Shown: positions 37,299 through 45,886 of the stretch, piece after piece
Numbering within the stretch: position 1 is the stretch's first letter
Layout: each line of letters begins with the position of its first letter
Source: Methyloligella sp. GL2
GTDB lineage: Bacteria; Pseudomonadota; Alphaproteobacteria; Rhizobiales; Methyloligellaceae
Reading direction: 5' to 3'
Assembly (NCBI RefSeq): GCF_013341275.1
Contig: NZ_CP054476.1
Location: 1,377,501-1,441,500, forward strand
DNA: 64,000 nucleotides
The notes under the pieces: model-generated
What the model was told of the DNA's origin: nothing
Databases searched by the model: none
Seen by the model: only the letters and a program-made list of their open reading frames with translations
Position numbers and translations under genes: made by a program

Positions 37299-38882
37299 TC
37301 AGGCAGAGCGCTTGGTGGCCTGCTGCCACAGCCAGGGGCGGTTCTTCTGCTGGCTGGTTTGGGGCGTCTCTTCGGCCTCGCCGGTTTCGCCCGGCTCGGC
37401 AATGCGGGGCAGGGCTTCGGCGATGCGCTTGGGCGGGAAGGTGACGATCACCTCGGTGCCGTAGCGCAGCTTGCTCTTCAGGTCGAACTTGCCGTCATGC
37501 AGCTCGGCGAGGCCGCGCGTGATGGGCAGGCCGAGGCCGGTGCCGCCCTCGGCGGTCTCATGGGCCAGGGAGCCCTGGCCGAAGCTTTGCAGCACGCGGG
37601 GGATCTCGTGCTCGGGAATCCCCGGGCCGGTATCCTTCACCTTCAGCACTTGTCCGCCGTCTTCTGTCCTGTGCACGGCAAGGGTGACGGTGCCGCCGGA
37701 GGGGGTGAACTTGATGGCGTTGGAGATCAGGTTGAGGCAGATCTGGCGCATGGCGCGCTCGTCGGCCCACAGATTTTGCAGATCGGGTTCGAAATCCTCG
37801 ACGATCTTCAGCCCCTTATTTTCCGCGCGCACATGCATCAGCCGGCGGCAATCGGCGGCGATATCGGCCAGCGCCACGGAGGATTCGTGCAGCTGGTAGC
37901 GGCCGGATTCGATGCGGCTGATATCCAGCACCTCGTTGATCAGGTTGAGCAGATGCTGGCCGCTGTGATGGATGTCGTTGGCGTATTCCTTGTAGGTCGG
38001 GTTGGAATGCGGACCCAAGATCTCGGCGCGCATGATCTCCGAGAAGCCGAGAATGGCGTTCAGCGGCGTGCGCAGCTCGTGGCTCATGGTGGCGAGGAAG
38101 CGCGACTTGGCGATATTCGCCTCCTCGGCGCGCGAGCGCGCATCGTCCGAGATGGATTTCGATTGCTCCAGCTCGGCGATCAGCGCGTCCTTCTCGGCGC
38201 GGAACTCCAGCATGGCGAGGACGGTGCCGTTCACGCCGTTCATCAGCCAGATGAAATAGATATGCACGCCGACGGCCATGGCGGCCATGGCCCAGTAGAA
38301 CGGGTTGTCCAGCAGCGCGAAGCGGATCACCAGCGCCGCCGTCATCGGCAAGGTGCCGGCGTAGACGATGGACATATTGGTCGATGCGAACAGCATGCGC
38401 ATCGAGATGACGACGAGCACCGAGGCGAAGATGAAGGTATGCGCCGATTCACTTTGGGTGTCGGCGTTGATGAAGACGACGCTGGCCCAGCAGACGCCGT
38501 AGAGGAATTCGGCGGCGGTGATCTTGGCGCGCCAGACATTGGGCTTGGCCTTCTCCTTGGGGATCTTGGAGAACTGCCGGCACAGGCTGAGCAGGATGCC
38601 CTTGGAGATGAACACCATCACCAGCCAGTAGATCAGCGGCTGGACCGGCGCCCAGAACATCATGCCCATGGCGACGATGATGGCGAGAAGCGGGGTGGTG
38701 AGCGCCGCCGCCAGCTCGTTCTTCACGAACATGAGCAGCAGGTCGTAATCGAATTCGGGCTTGAAGCCGTTCTTATAGGCGAGCTTCTCGCGCGCTTCCT
38801 GGACGCTGCGTGAGGAGCGGCGTCTGGCGCTCATGGCCGCGGGCCTCCTCGCCCTGGCCTCCGCTGACAGTTCGACCGTCAT
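37299..38882 (-). CDS. Membrane sensor histidine kinase (PleC/PdhS-like)
   Basis: This is a 527-residue two-component kinase. An N-terminal basic stretch precedes about six membrane helices (residues 55-220). A short coiled linker (AEKDALIAELEQSKSISDDA) leads to the HisKA dimerisation domain with FLATMSHELRTPLNAILGFSE (phospho-His in SHELRTP, about residue 269). The ATPase domain has NLISNAIKFTP (N box), DTGPGIPEHEI (G1), and GGTGLGLPITRGLAELHDG (G2). The kinase core is of the type found in alphaproteobacterial cell-cycle kinases, but no PAS domain is present. There is no adjacent response regulator. ATG 38834 is an alternative start. Confidence 0.92.
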   Translation of the reverse strand: MTVELSAEARARRPAAMSARRRSSRSVQEAREKLAYKNGFKPEFDYDLLLMFVKNELAAALTTPLLAIIVAMGMMFWAPVQPLIYWLVMVFISKGILLSLCRQFSKIPKEKAKPNVWRAKITAAEFLYGVCWASVVFINADTQSESAHTFIFASVLVVISMRMLFASTNMSIVYAGTLPMTAALVIRFALLDNPFYWAMAAMAVGVHIYFIWLMNGVNGTVLAMLEFRAEKDALIAELEQSKSISDDARSRAEEANIAKSRFLATMSHELRTPLNAILGFSEIMRAEILGPHSNPTYKEYANDIHHSGQHLLNLINEVLDISRIESGRYQLHESSVALADIAADCRRLMHVRAENKGLKIVEDFEPDLQNLWADERAMRQICLNLISNAIKFTPSGGTVTLAVHRTEDGGQVLKVKDTGPGIPEHEIPRVLQSFGQGSLAHETAEGGTGLGLPITRGLAELHDGKFDLKSKLRYGTEVIVTFPPKRIAEALPRIAEPGETGEAEETPQTSQQKNRPWLWQQATKRSA

Positions 38883-39079
38883 CGCTTTACGCTCGCCCCA
38901 GACTCAAAGACAGTGTTCCGCAAAACTGCACCCCAAAAGCCCGGTGCGGAGGCCTCGCCCGGGTTTTGCCGCTAACGTTCCGTGAACTATGTGGTGAAAA
39001 TCCCTAATGCGGCGTTTACTTTCGCGCCGGTGTGAGACGGGCCTGAATGGCCGGAAAGACGGGGACTGGGAGACAAGCG

Positions 39080-39823
39080 ATGCGTTTGACGATTGTCGGC
39101 TGTGGCGATGCGTTCGGGGCAGGAGGACGGCTCAATACCTGCTTTCATGTCGAGAGCGGGGAGCGGCGTTTCCTGATCGATTGCGGTGCGACCAGCCTGG
39201 TCGGGCTGAAGGCGCTCGGGATTCCCACCAACGAGATCGACACCATCTTCGTCACCCATCTGCATGGCGATCATTTCGGCGGGCTGCCCTGGATAATCAT
39301 CGATGCCAAGCATCGCAGCATGCGCAAAGAGAAGCTGACCATCGTCGGGCCGGAAGGGATCGAGGAGCGCTTGCGCATTGCCGGCGAGGCGCTGTATCCG
39401 CATATCCTGTCGGGCGAATTGGATTTCGAGCTTTGCTTCGAGGAGCTGGAGGCGGAGACACCGCATCAGAGCGGCGATGTCCTGCTCACCGCTTTCGAAG
39501 TCGTGCACCCGTCCGGCGCGCCGCCCTATGCCTTCCGCTTCCTGATCGAGGGCAAGGTGCTCGCCTTCAGCGGCGATACCACTTGGACGGATTCGCTCAT
39601 CGGTGCTGCGAAGGGCGCCGACCTCTTCATCTGCGAGTCCTATCAATACGATACGCCCAACCCGGTGCATCTCGACTTCAAGACCATCGACGACAATTTC
39701 GAGCGGCTCGGTGCAAAGCGCATCCTGCTCACCCATATGGGGGAGGAGATGCTGGCCCGTGCCGGCAATGTCGATCCGGACCGTTACGGCGCCGCCGAGG
39801 ACGGGATGGTGATCGAGCTTTAG
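39080..39823 (+). CDS. Metallo-beta-lactamase-fold hydrolase
   Basis: This 247-residue protein has the MBL fold: THLHGDHFGGLPW (metal motif HxHxDH, about 62), His in FEVVHPSGAPPYAF (about 140), FSGDTTWTD (bridging Asp about 163) and final LLTHMGEEM (about 215). The overall arrangement resembles ribonuclease Z-like and small-molecule phosphodiesterase members. The start at 39080 follows GGGAG by about 8 nt. The UDG-like gene starts 23 bp after its stop codon, so they may be co-transcribed. Confidence 0.9.
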   Translation: MRLTIVGCGDAFGAGGRLNTCFHVESGERRFLIDCGATSLVGLKALGIPTNEIDTIFVTHLHGDHFGGLPWIIIDAKHRSMRKEKLTIVGPEGIEERLRIAGEALYPHILSGELDFELCFEELEAETPHQSGDVLLTAFEVVHPSGAPPYAFRFLIEGKVLAFSGDTTWTDSLIGAAKGADLFICESYQYDTPNPVHLDFKTIDDNFERLGAKRILLTHMGEEMLARAGNVDPDRYGAAEDGMVIEL

Positions 39824-39845
39824 AGGCTGTGCCCGGAGGCGCGAC

Positions 39846-40490
39846 GTGACGCCGAATTCCGCGAACCTGGAAAAGCTTCTCGCCGAGGTCAGAGCCTGCC
39901 GCTATTGCGTCAGCGAGGCGGTGGCGAACCCGCTGCCGCATGAACCGCGCCCCGTTCTGCAAGCGAGCCTCGGCGCCCGGCTCGCCGTATGCAGCCAGGC
40001 GCCCGGCACCAAGGTGCATGCGTCGGGCCGTCCCTTCACCGATCGTTCCGGCGACCGCTTGCGGGAATGGATGGGGGTGACGCCGGACGTGTTCTATGAC
40101 GAGCGGCGCGTCACCATCATCCCGATGGGATTTTGTTTTCCGGGGCAGGATGCCAAGGGCGGCGACCTGCCGCCGCGGCGCGAATGCGCCTCGCTCTGGC
40201 ATGCGAAGCTGTTCGACAGCCTGCCCAAGCTGGAGCTGATCTTGGCGATCGGTTCTTACGCCCAGCGCTGGCATCTGGGGCCGGCGGCGGGCAAGACCTT
40301 GCAGGAGACCATGCTCGCCTGGCGGACGCATCTGTCCCGTGAGGACGGGCCGCCCGTCCTGCCTCTGCCGCATCCCTCCTGGCGCAACAATGCCTGGCTG
40401 AAGAAAAATCCCTGGTTCGAAGCGGAGCTTTTGCCGGTTTTGCGGGCGAAGGTGCGCGCGCTGGTTTCGGACGGCCGAGCTTCGGCTTAG
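39846..40490 (+). CDS. Uracil-DNA-glycosylase-family protein
   Basis: A 214-residue member of the UDG superfamily, probably DNA repair. The first motif is VCSQAPGTKVHASGRPFTD followed by SGDRLREWMGV, which is the water-activating and base-binding region in this branch. The last motif is LPHPSWRNNAWLKKNPWFE (His-Pro-Ser of DNA insertion loop). Two N-terminal cysteines (RACRYC) resemble part of the Fe-S ligands seen in some UDG families, but two further conserved Cys are not evident. GTG start at 39846. Activity on uracil is not assured from motif A. Confidence 0.85.
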   Translation: MTPNSANLEKLLAEVRACRYCVSEAVANPLPHEPRPVLQASLGARLAVCSQAPGTKVHASGRPFTDRSGDRLREWMGVTPDVFYDERRVTIIPMGFCFPGQDAKGGDLPPRRECASLWHAKLFDSLPKLELILAIGSYAQRWHLGPAAGKTLQETMLAWRTHLSREDGPPVLPLPHPSWRNNAWLKKNPWFEAELLPVLRAKVRALVSDGRASA

Positions 40491-40585
40491 AAAGAAAAAC
40501 TACATTTGACCGATTTTTGCCTTTCAATTTGCGCAATAGGGGTATAGTCGGCGGTCGAATAGAAATTTTCTTTCGGCTGGATGAT

Positions 40586-41065
40586 ATGATCGACAGGATG
40601 GACCGCAAGATCCTCGAAATCTTGCAGCGCGATGCGACCGTGCCGGTGGCGGAGATCGGCAAGCAGATCGGGCTTTCCACCACACCGTGCTGGCGGCGGA
40701 TCCAGAAGCTGGAGGAGAGCGGCGTGATCCAGCGGCGGGTGGCGCTGCTGGAGCCGAAGAAGGTCAATGTCGGGGTGACGGTGTTCGTCTCCATCACCAC
40801 CAGCCATCACGAGCAGGATTGGCTGGAGCGCTTCCACGAGGTGGTGAGCGAATTCCCCGAGATCGTCGAGTTCTACCGCATGAGCGGCGAGGTGGATTAT
40901 CTGCTTCGCGTGGTGGTGCCGGATATCGAGCGCTACGACACGTTCTACAAGAAGCTGATCTCGCGCATCGATCTGACCGATGTCAGCTCGGCCTTCGCCA
41001 TGGAGCAGATCAAGTTCACCACCGCCCTGCCGCTTAACTATGCGCTGCCGGAAGAGGCGGCTTAG
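40586..41065 (+). CDS. Lrp/AsnC-family transcriptional regulator
   Basis: This 159-residue regulator has an N-terminal helix-turn-helix (MDRKILEILQRDATVPVAEI, GLSTTPCWRRIQKLEESGVI) and a C-terminal RAM/ligand domain (VSEFPEIVEFYRMSGEVDYLLRVVV, with the conserved G-x-x-D-y). Start placed at ATG 40586; ATG 40598 is possible. A TTGCGCAA palindrome (40529-40536) and TATAGT (40543-40548) just upstream could be an autoregulatory promoter. The nearest metabolic gene is the convergent hydroxyacid dehydrogenase gene at 41406, but a regulatory link is not shown. Confidence 0.92.
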   Translation: MIDRMDRKILEILQRDATVPVAEIGKQIGLSTTPCWRRIQKLEESGVIQRRVALLEPKKVNVGVTVFVSITTSHHEQDWLERFHEVVSEFPEIVEFYRMSGEVDYLLRVVVPDIERYDTFYKKLISRIDLTDVSSAFAMEQIKFTTALPLNYALPEEAA

Positions 41066-41120
41066 GCGGAACCTCTCACAGTCCGAGCGCGCTCTTGCAC
41101 GGTGTCATCGCTTTTGCACG

Positions 41121-41405
41121 GCGTCATCCTGAGGCGGCTGCCAAAGGCAGCCCTCGAAGGATGGGCTTGGTGAATGGCCTCGGTCATCCTTCGAGGCTTC
41201 CCCGGATAAATCCGGGAAAGCGCCTCAGGATGACGGCCCGTGGCGTTGTGCATGCGCTCGGTTGTCATGGCAAGGCGTCATACCGGCGAAAGCCGGTATC
41301 CGACGGGAAGTATCGGCCTGCGCAGGGTGCTCGCTGGATTCCGGCTTACGCCGGAATGACGGCCCGTCGTGTTGCTGCCGACGGGAATAATGGCCCGTCG
41401 CGTTT
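41121..41405. repeat. Mosaic of nested palindromic intergenic repeats
   Basis: The block between the Lrp gene and the dehydrogenase gene is made of palindromes. An outer pair GTCATCCTGAGGCG (41123-41136) / CGCCTCAGGATGAC (41221-41234) encloses an inner pair around CTCGAAGGATG / CATCCTTCGAGG and small hairpins GCTGCCaaaGGCAGC and TTCCCGGATaaATCCGGGAA. Two further hairpins of another family follow: ATACCGGCgaaaGCCGGTAT (41280-41299) and ATTCCGGCttacGCCGGAAT (41338-41357), each next to GTCAT/ATGAC. No gene is present. Confidence 0.85.
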
Positions 41406-42281
41406 CTAGTCCTTGTCGCCGGTCAGGCGGGCGATCAGGCTGGAGGTGTCCCAGCGCTTGCCACCCATCTCCTGCACCTCGGCGTAGAACTGATCGACCA
41501 GGGCGGTGACGGGAAGCTGGGCGCCGTTGGCGCGGGCCTCTTCCAGACAGATGGCGAAATCCTTGCGCATCCAATCGACGGCGAAGCCGAAATCGAATTC
41601 GCCCTTGGCCATGGTCTCCCAGCGATTCTCCATCTGCCAGGACTGCGCCGCGCCTTTAGAGATGGTGGCGATCACCTTCTCGATATCCAGCTCGGCACGC
41701 TCGGCGAAGGCAATCGCCTCGGCCAGGCCCTGGACCAGGCCGCCGATGCAGATCTGATTGACCATCTTGGTGAGCTGGCCGGAGCCAGAGGGGCCGATCA
41801 GATTGACCGCCTTGGCATACGCCTCGATCACCGGCTTGGCGGCGTCGAAATCCGATTGGTCGCCGCCCACCATCACGGTCAGCGCGCCATTTTCTGCCCC
41901 CGACTGGCCGCCGGAGACCGGCGCATCGAGAGAACCGGCCTGCCGCTCCTTGGCCGCCGCATAAAGCTCGCGGGCGATTTTGGCCGAGGCGGTGGTGTTG
42001 TCGACGAAGACCGCGCCGGGCTTCAACGCGGCGAAGGCGCCGTCCGGCCCCAGCGTCACCTCGCGCAAATCGTCGTCATTGCCGACGCAAGCGAAGACGA
42101 AATCGGCGCCCTCGGCGGCCTGTTTCGGGGTGGGGGCGGACGCACCGCCATGCTGCGCCAACCAGCTTTGCGCTTTTTCCGGTGAGCGGTTGAACACGGT
42201 CACGTCGTGACCTTGGGATTTGATGTGGCCGGCCATGGGGAAGCCCATGACGCCGAGGCCGATCCAGGCAATCTTACTCAT
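41406..42281 (-). CDS. 3-hydroxyisobutyrate-dehydrogenase-family oxidoreductase
   Basis: This 291-residue beta-hydroxyacid dehydrogenase uses NAD(P). The dinucleotide motif is GLGVMGFPMAGHI (about 8-20), the substrate motif DAPVSGGQSGAENGALTVMVGG (about 119, with SGG), and the catalytic lysine lies in GSGQLTKMVNQI (about 171). NRSPEKA after the first fold favours NADP. It belongs with tartronate-semialdehyde reductase and 3-hydroxyisobutyrate dehydrogenase; the exact substrate is unresolved. It is monocistronic and abuts the repeat block. Confidence 0.92.
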   Translation of the reverse strand: MSKIAWIGLGVMGFPMAGHIKSQGHDVTVFNRSPEKAQSWLAQHGGASAPTPKQAAEGADFVFACVGNDDDLREVTLGPDGAFAALKPGAVFVDNTTASAKIARELYAAAKERQAGSLDAPVSGGQSGAENGALTVMVGGDQSDFDAAKPVIEAYAKAVNLIGPSGSGQLTKMVNQICIGGLVQGLAEAIAFAERAELDIEKVIATISKGAAQSWQMENRWETMAKGEFDFGFAVDWMRKDFAICLEEARANGAQLPVTALVDQFYAEVQEMGGKRWDTSSLIARLTGDKD

Positions 42282-42377
42282 GGCGGCTACTTAGCCCGGC
42301 GCGGCCCCGCTTTCCAAGAGCACGTCTCGAAAAGCGGGGGCAGGCGGTAAAAAGAGATGGAGTGGCTTGATGCGCGC

Positions 42378-43070
42378 TTACGCGATCGGCGCTTCGGGGA
42401 AGGCCAGCTGCTCGCGGGCGCGCCACTCATTGGTGACGTAGTTGATGATCACCGACTGGCGCACGCCCTTGATCGGGCGCGATTCGAAGCCGTGATAGGT
42501 GTTGTCGCCGGGGATGAACACCAGCGCCAGGTTGGGCGCGAAAGGCGAGCGGCCGACATGCTGCTTGTCGGCGTCGTAAATGTCGGTGCCGAGCTCGTCA
42601 TGGCCTTCCTCGTCGGAGAGGTAGAGCAGCATGGTGAAGGCCTTCACGCCGAGATCGGTATGGGGCTCGAGCCAGAAGCCATTGGTGTCCTGCGCATATT
42701 CCAGACGCAGATAGGTGCCGGCGAGATCGGTGCCGAACGCCTCTTCGATCTTCTTGGTCACGCGCGGATCCTGGAAGGCCTGGGCGAACGCCTCGCAGGC
42801 CTGATATTTGCCGCGGTTTTCCACATCGATATATTTGCGGGTCTTGTTGTGCAGCTCGCGCTTGCCGGAAACGCCTTCTAGCGAGGGCGCGGGGAAGGGC
42901 AGGCCGGCAAGCTCGGTCAGAATGTCGTCCGGCACGCACGCCTCGAGAATCCAGTGGCGATAGGGCTCGCCGTTCTGTTTTGCGGTGTCGATGCTGTGCA
43001 GTAGCGACTGAACGATATCCTCGGCAGAGGATACGGGCTCAGCATGCGAAAGAGCGGCGCTCTCGGACAT
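42378..43070 (-). CDS. 2OG-Fe(II) oxygenase family protein
   Basis: This 230-residue protein has the jelly-roll oxygenase facial triad: His and Asp in EPHTDLGVKAFTMLLYLSD (about 128) and distal His in NTYHGFESR (about 192), followed by Arg in GVRQSVIINYV for 2-oxoglutarate binding. The start is ATG 43070, with GGGAG about 10 nt upstream, rather than the open frame to 43118. It probably hydroxylates a small molecule or protein side chain; substrate unknown. It is divergent from a secreted YHS-like protein gene. Confidence 0.88.
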   Translation of the reverse strand: MSESAALSHAEPVSSAEDIVQSLLHSIDTAKQNGEPYRHWILEACVPDDILTELAGLPFPAPSLEGVSGKRELHNKTRKYIDVENRGKYQACEAFAQAFQDPRVTKKIEEAFGTDLAGTYLRLEYAQDTNGFWLEPHTDLGVKAFTMLLYLSDEEGHDELGTDIYDADKQHVGRSPFAPNLALVFIPGDNTYHGFESRPIKGVRQSVIINYVTNEWRAREQLAFPEAPIA

Positions 43071-43376
43071 CTGAATCACTCCCACGGATGTTATTGCTTG
43101 GCGGCACGTCGCCGCCAATCCCCTTCGGTTAATATGACTCTTATCATCGCAGGAAGACCCGCGCGAGGCTCTTTGTTGCGGTATTTCGACAATGCGCGCG
43201 ACGCGCGTGGCGATAGCCAGGCTCTATCGCATCATGGCTTTGTTTTTGTGAGCTTTTTGCCACAGGCTGTGCCTCTTGCGCATCGCAAAAAAAGCTTCAT
43301 TCTATATGTTGCGGTGCAACACCGTCTTTGTTCGGGGTTTAATGAAAACCACTTCTTGCAGGGAAGAGAGGTTCGA
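43071..43376. other. Intergenic region between divergent genes
   Basis: This 306-bp AT-richer region separates the oxygenase and secreted-protein genes. It holds a perfect 13-bp inverted repeat GTTGCGGTGCAAC (43308-43320), about 57 bp before the plus-strand start, and an imperfect ATGATAAGAGTCAT dyad near 43136-43149 on the oxygenase side. No small gene is evident. Both dyads are possible operators. Confidence 0.4.
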
Positions 43377-43781
43377 ATGAAAGACCGCACAAGATGGATT
43401 GCCGGGGCCATATTCGGTCTGGCTCTCGCGATTGGGACGAGCGGGGCGGCTTCGGCGGCTGATGAGAGCGGTGCGAGGATGACGGCGAGCCAGGAGAAGG
43501 CGTTCGATATGATCGCCATGTCCGGCTTCGGCGGCGGTATCTGGGCGAATTACATTCCCGACGGCGTGACCGGCGAGTTCGACAGCTACGATCCGGTCGG
43601 GCTGATGGCGGGCGATCTGATCAAGGCCGATTGCTCGCTGAGCTGGCGCGGGCCGGAAGGCAAGACCTATTGCTTCTCGACGGCGCCGTCGCTGGTCTAT
43701 TTCCAGGATTTTCCGGAGCGGAATATCCGCAAGGCCAAGAAGGCCTATGAGAGCCTGACCAGCGGCAAGCCTGGATCCTGA
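43377..43781 (+). CDS. Secreted protein with YHS-like domain
   Basis: The 134-residue product has a clear Sec signal (RTRWIAGAIFGLALAIGTSGAASAA, key cleavage after ASA at about 28). The mature part carries a degenerate YHS-like segment: DPVGLMAGDLIKADCSLSWR then EGKTYCFSTAPSLVYFQDFP ending in NIRKAKKAYE. The order DPV ... C ... GKTYxF ... F ... P matches the YHS pattern, with two cysteines that could bind a metal or form a disulfide. A GGGAAGAGAGG ribosome-binding region precedes the ATG. Function unknown; a periplasmic metal-linked role is a guess. Confidence 0.75.
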   Translation: MKDRTRWIAGAIFGLALAIGTSGAASAADESGARMTASQEKAFDMIAMSGFGGGIWANYIPDGVTGEFDSYDPVGLMAGDLIKADCSLSWRGPEGKTYCFSTAPSLVYFQDFPERNIRKAKKAYESLTSGKPGS

Positions 43782-43879
43782 GGGATCGGCGGGGATTACG
43801 GTAAAAGCGTTCAACGACTGAAGGCTGCGGCGGTTCGCCGGCAGCGTTCAGGCACGTCTTCATCGTGCAAGGCGCGCGG

Positions 43880-44098
43880 TTAGTGAACCCGTCCCCAGCG
43901 CCCGTTCGGGACTGCCGCAAGCTCCAGGCCTTCGCCGAGCTCCTCGCCATCCTCGTCTTCGAAGACGACGGTGACGGTCTGCTCCGAACGCAAGCACTCG
44001 GCGAGCATCTCCAGCAGCGAGGCGTGCAGCTCCCTCTCCGATTCCAAATGCGGCGGATTGGCAGCGAGAAACGCCAGTATTTCTCCGTAGTCGGGCAT
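43880..44098 (-). CDS. Small acidic hypothetical protein, 72 aa
   Basis: A 72-residue acidic protein (helical YGEILAFLAANPPHLESERE, then VTVVFEDEDGEELGEGLELA). A GACGGGGG ribosome-binding region lies 7-8 nt before the ATG. It lies 66 bp downstream of the DUF1045 gene on the same strand, so may be co-transcribed. I recognise no family. No signal peptide or membrane helix. Confidence 0.55.
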   Translation of the reverse strand: MPDYGEILAFLAANPPHLESERELHASLLEMLAECLRSEQTVTVVFEDEDGEELGEGLELAAVPNGRWGRVH

Positions 44099-44164
44099 AT
44101 GGGACCCCCGTCCTAATTCCCCAGCTACGGAGAAGCCTGATGCAGAGCTGTGTCAGAACTGTGT

Positions 44165-44902
44165 TCACGCGCCGAGGCTGTGACGTCCCACCACACGCAA
44201 CGGCGCTGCGCTTTTCGGGGCGGCCATCAGGGAGAGGGCGTCGATCTCGATCCCCTCGCGGCAGATCACATCGAGCACCGGGGCCAGAGCCTCGGCCACC
44301 TGCTCCAGCTTTGCCGGTTCGAGCCGCCCGGTGAGGCGGATCGAGAAGCGGAATTCGCTCATCGCATGGGGGTCGCCGAAGCTCTCCAGCAGCAGGCGCT
44401 GATAGGGGCTCAGATGCGGGAAGTGCTGCTCGCGCTCCTCGGCGCTGAGCGCGTCGGAGAACTCGTCGAAGGCATTGATGCATTGCGCTTCGAGCCAGGC
44501 GACGCTCAGCGCGGGGTCCTGCGGCGCCAGGGCAAGGGCATTGCCTTGCCGGACCAGCGCCAGCGGTCCGGTGCTGACCGGCTCGTGCTTGGCGGCGAAG
44601 CGCTGCAGCTCGGCGTTCAGCCCGTCGGGCGATTTCTCCTCCCGCAGTGCGAAGGGCGCTTTGAACGCGACATGCAGCCCGTGATAGCGGTTGGGGTGCG
44701 AGGGGGCGGACTTGGTCTCCGGCGGCGCTTGATCGGCGAAGCTATCGAGCGCGTCGGATTCGCCTATGCGTCCGAACCAAGAGCGGCTGAACGCCGCAAG
44801 CGTTGTGTCGGGCCGGGGCGTAAAAAAGATAGCGTAACGCGCGGAGCTCGATTGCAGGGGGGCATTTGGCGCCGCAACATCGTTTTTTTTGCATGGCAGC
44901 AT
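44165..44902 (-). CDS. DUF1045 / 2H-phosphoesterase-like protein, catalytic motifs degenerate
   Basis: This 245-residue protein matches the DUF1045 family, which is related to 2H phosphodiesterases and often lies in phosphonate operons. Recognisable segments are RYAIFFTPRPDTTLAAFSRSWFG, HPNRYHGLHVAFKAPFALRE, SVAWLEAQCINAFDEFSDAL, FPHLSPYQRLLLESFGDPH and EFRFSIRLTGRLEP. In family members the two catalytic motifs read HxT and FHLTLTG-like. Here they are HVA and FRFSIRLTG, with the second His replaced by Ser. No phn gene is nearby. It is probably not a normal phosphodiesterase. Confidence 0.75.
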   Translation of the reverse strand: MLPCKKNDVAAPNAPLQSSSARYAIFFTPRPDTTLAAFSRSWFGRIGESDALDSFADQAPPETKSAPSHPNRYHGLHVAFKAPFALREEKSPDGLNAELQRFAAKHEPVSTGPLALVRQGNALALAPQDPALSVAWLEAQCINAFDEFSDALSAEEREQHFPHLSPYQRLLLESFGDPHAMSEFRFSIRLTGRLEPAKLEQVAEALAPVLDVICREGIEIDALSLMAAPKSAAPLRVVGRHSLGA

Positions 44903-45092
44903 CGATTTGTCTCCGCATTATCGCCGGGACGGAAGCGTGCCCGGTCCTTAGCTCTGTCATAGCGCGACGCTATGGCAAGGCAGCGACTGGTTGTTGGCGA
45001 GAAAGCGGCCAAGGGGTGAAAGCTTGATGAAGGCGATCTCGCCGAGATCGTCGGGCGCAGGTTAGGGGCTTAAAGAAAACGAAGGGTTTCGA

Positions 45093-45722
45093 ATGATCGA
45101 GTTTTATACGTGGGGCACGCCGAACGGCCAGAAAGTGTCCATCATGCTGGAAGAGATCGGCTTGCCCTACCGGGTGCACCCGATCGACATCCTGAAGGAC
45201 GAGCAGTTCGCGCCGGACTTTCTGGAGATCTCGCCCAACAACAAGATCCCCGCCATCGTCGACACCGAGACCGGGCAGGCGCTGATGGAATCGGGGGCGA
45301 TCCTGCTCTATCTCGCCGAGAAGACCGGCCAGCTCTGGCCGCAGGAGCCGCACCGCAAATGGGACGTGATGCAATGGCTGATGTGGCAGATGGGCGGGTT
45401 CGGCCCGATGCTCGGCCAGGCGCATCACTTCCTGCATTACAATGCCGGCAAGAGCGACTATGCCGAGGACCGCTACGGCAATGAGGCGAAGCGGCTGTGG
45501 GGCGTGCTGGACAAGCGCCTCTCGGCGGTCGATTTCGTGGCCGGCACCTATTCCATCGCCGATATCGCGATCTGGCCCTGGGCGAGCCGCTATCCGATCC
45601 AGGGGATCGAGATCTCCGACTATCCCAACGTGGTGCGCTGGTACCGGGAGGTTGCGGCACGGCCTGCGGTGCAGCGGGGCTGGAACGTGCCGGAGCGCGA
45701 CGATTCCATTCCCATGCCATAG
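45093..45722 (+). CDS. Glutathione S-transferase family protein (YfcG/YghU-like)
   Basis: This 209-residue GST has an N-terminal thioredoxin-fold domain: MIEFYTWGTPNGQKVSIMLEEI with Thr-Pro-Asn-Gly typical of the Nu class, NNKIPAIVD (cis-Pro) and ESGAILLYLAEK (Glu-Ser glutathione contact). The all-helical C-terminal domain has FVAGTYSIADIAIWPW (N-capping box). Nu-class GSTs such as YfcG have disulfide reductase activity using two glutathiones. It is preceded by AAAGAAAACGAAGGG. No functional neighbour. Confidence 0.92.
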   Translation: MIEFYTWGTPNGQKVSIMLEEIGLPYRVHPIDILKDEQFAPDFLEISPNNKIPAIVDTETGQALMESGAILLYLAEKTGQLWPQEPHRKWDVMQWLMWQMGGFGPMLGQAHHFLHYNAGKSDYAEDRYGNEAKRLWGVLDKRLSAVDFVAGTYSIADIAIWPWASRYPIQGIEISDYPNVVRWYREVAARPAVQRGWNVPERDDSIPMP

Positions 45723-45886
45723 CGCGATTTTCGCGAGGTTTTCCTCCGGTCTCCCGCGACGCGTTCATATCTCTGGAAAACTCCGATATGAGTCCTTATC
45801 TGGACCCATTGCCGAGGTATGGAAGCATTTCGACTGAAGAATCCCGCAAGGGCTTGCGCGGGGAATCGCAAAGGGAGATCTGCGTC

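Noticed and set aside
37181-37402. Long N-terminal extension of the DUF1289 protein
   Set aside because: It is proline/arginine-rich, overlaps the histidine-kinase gene end, and makes the protein twice the usual family length.
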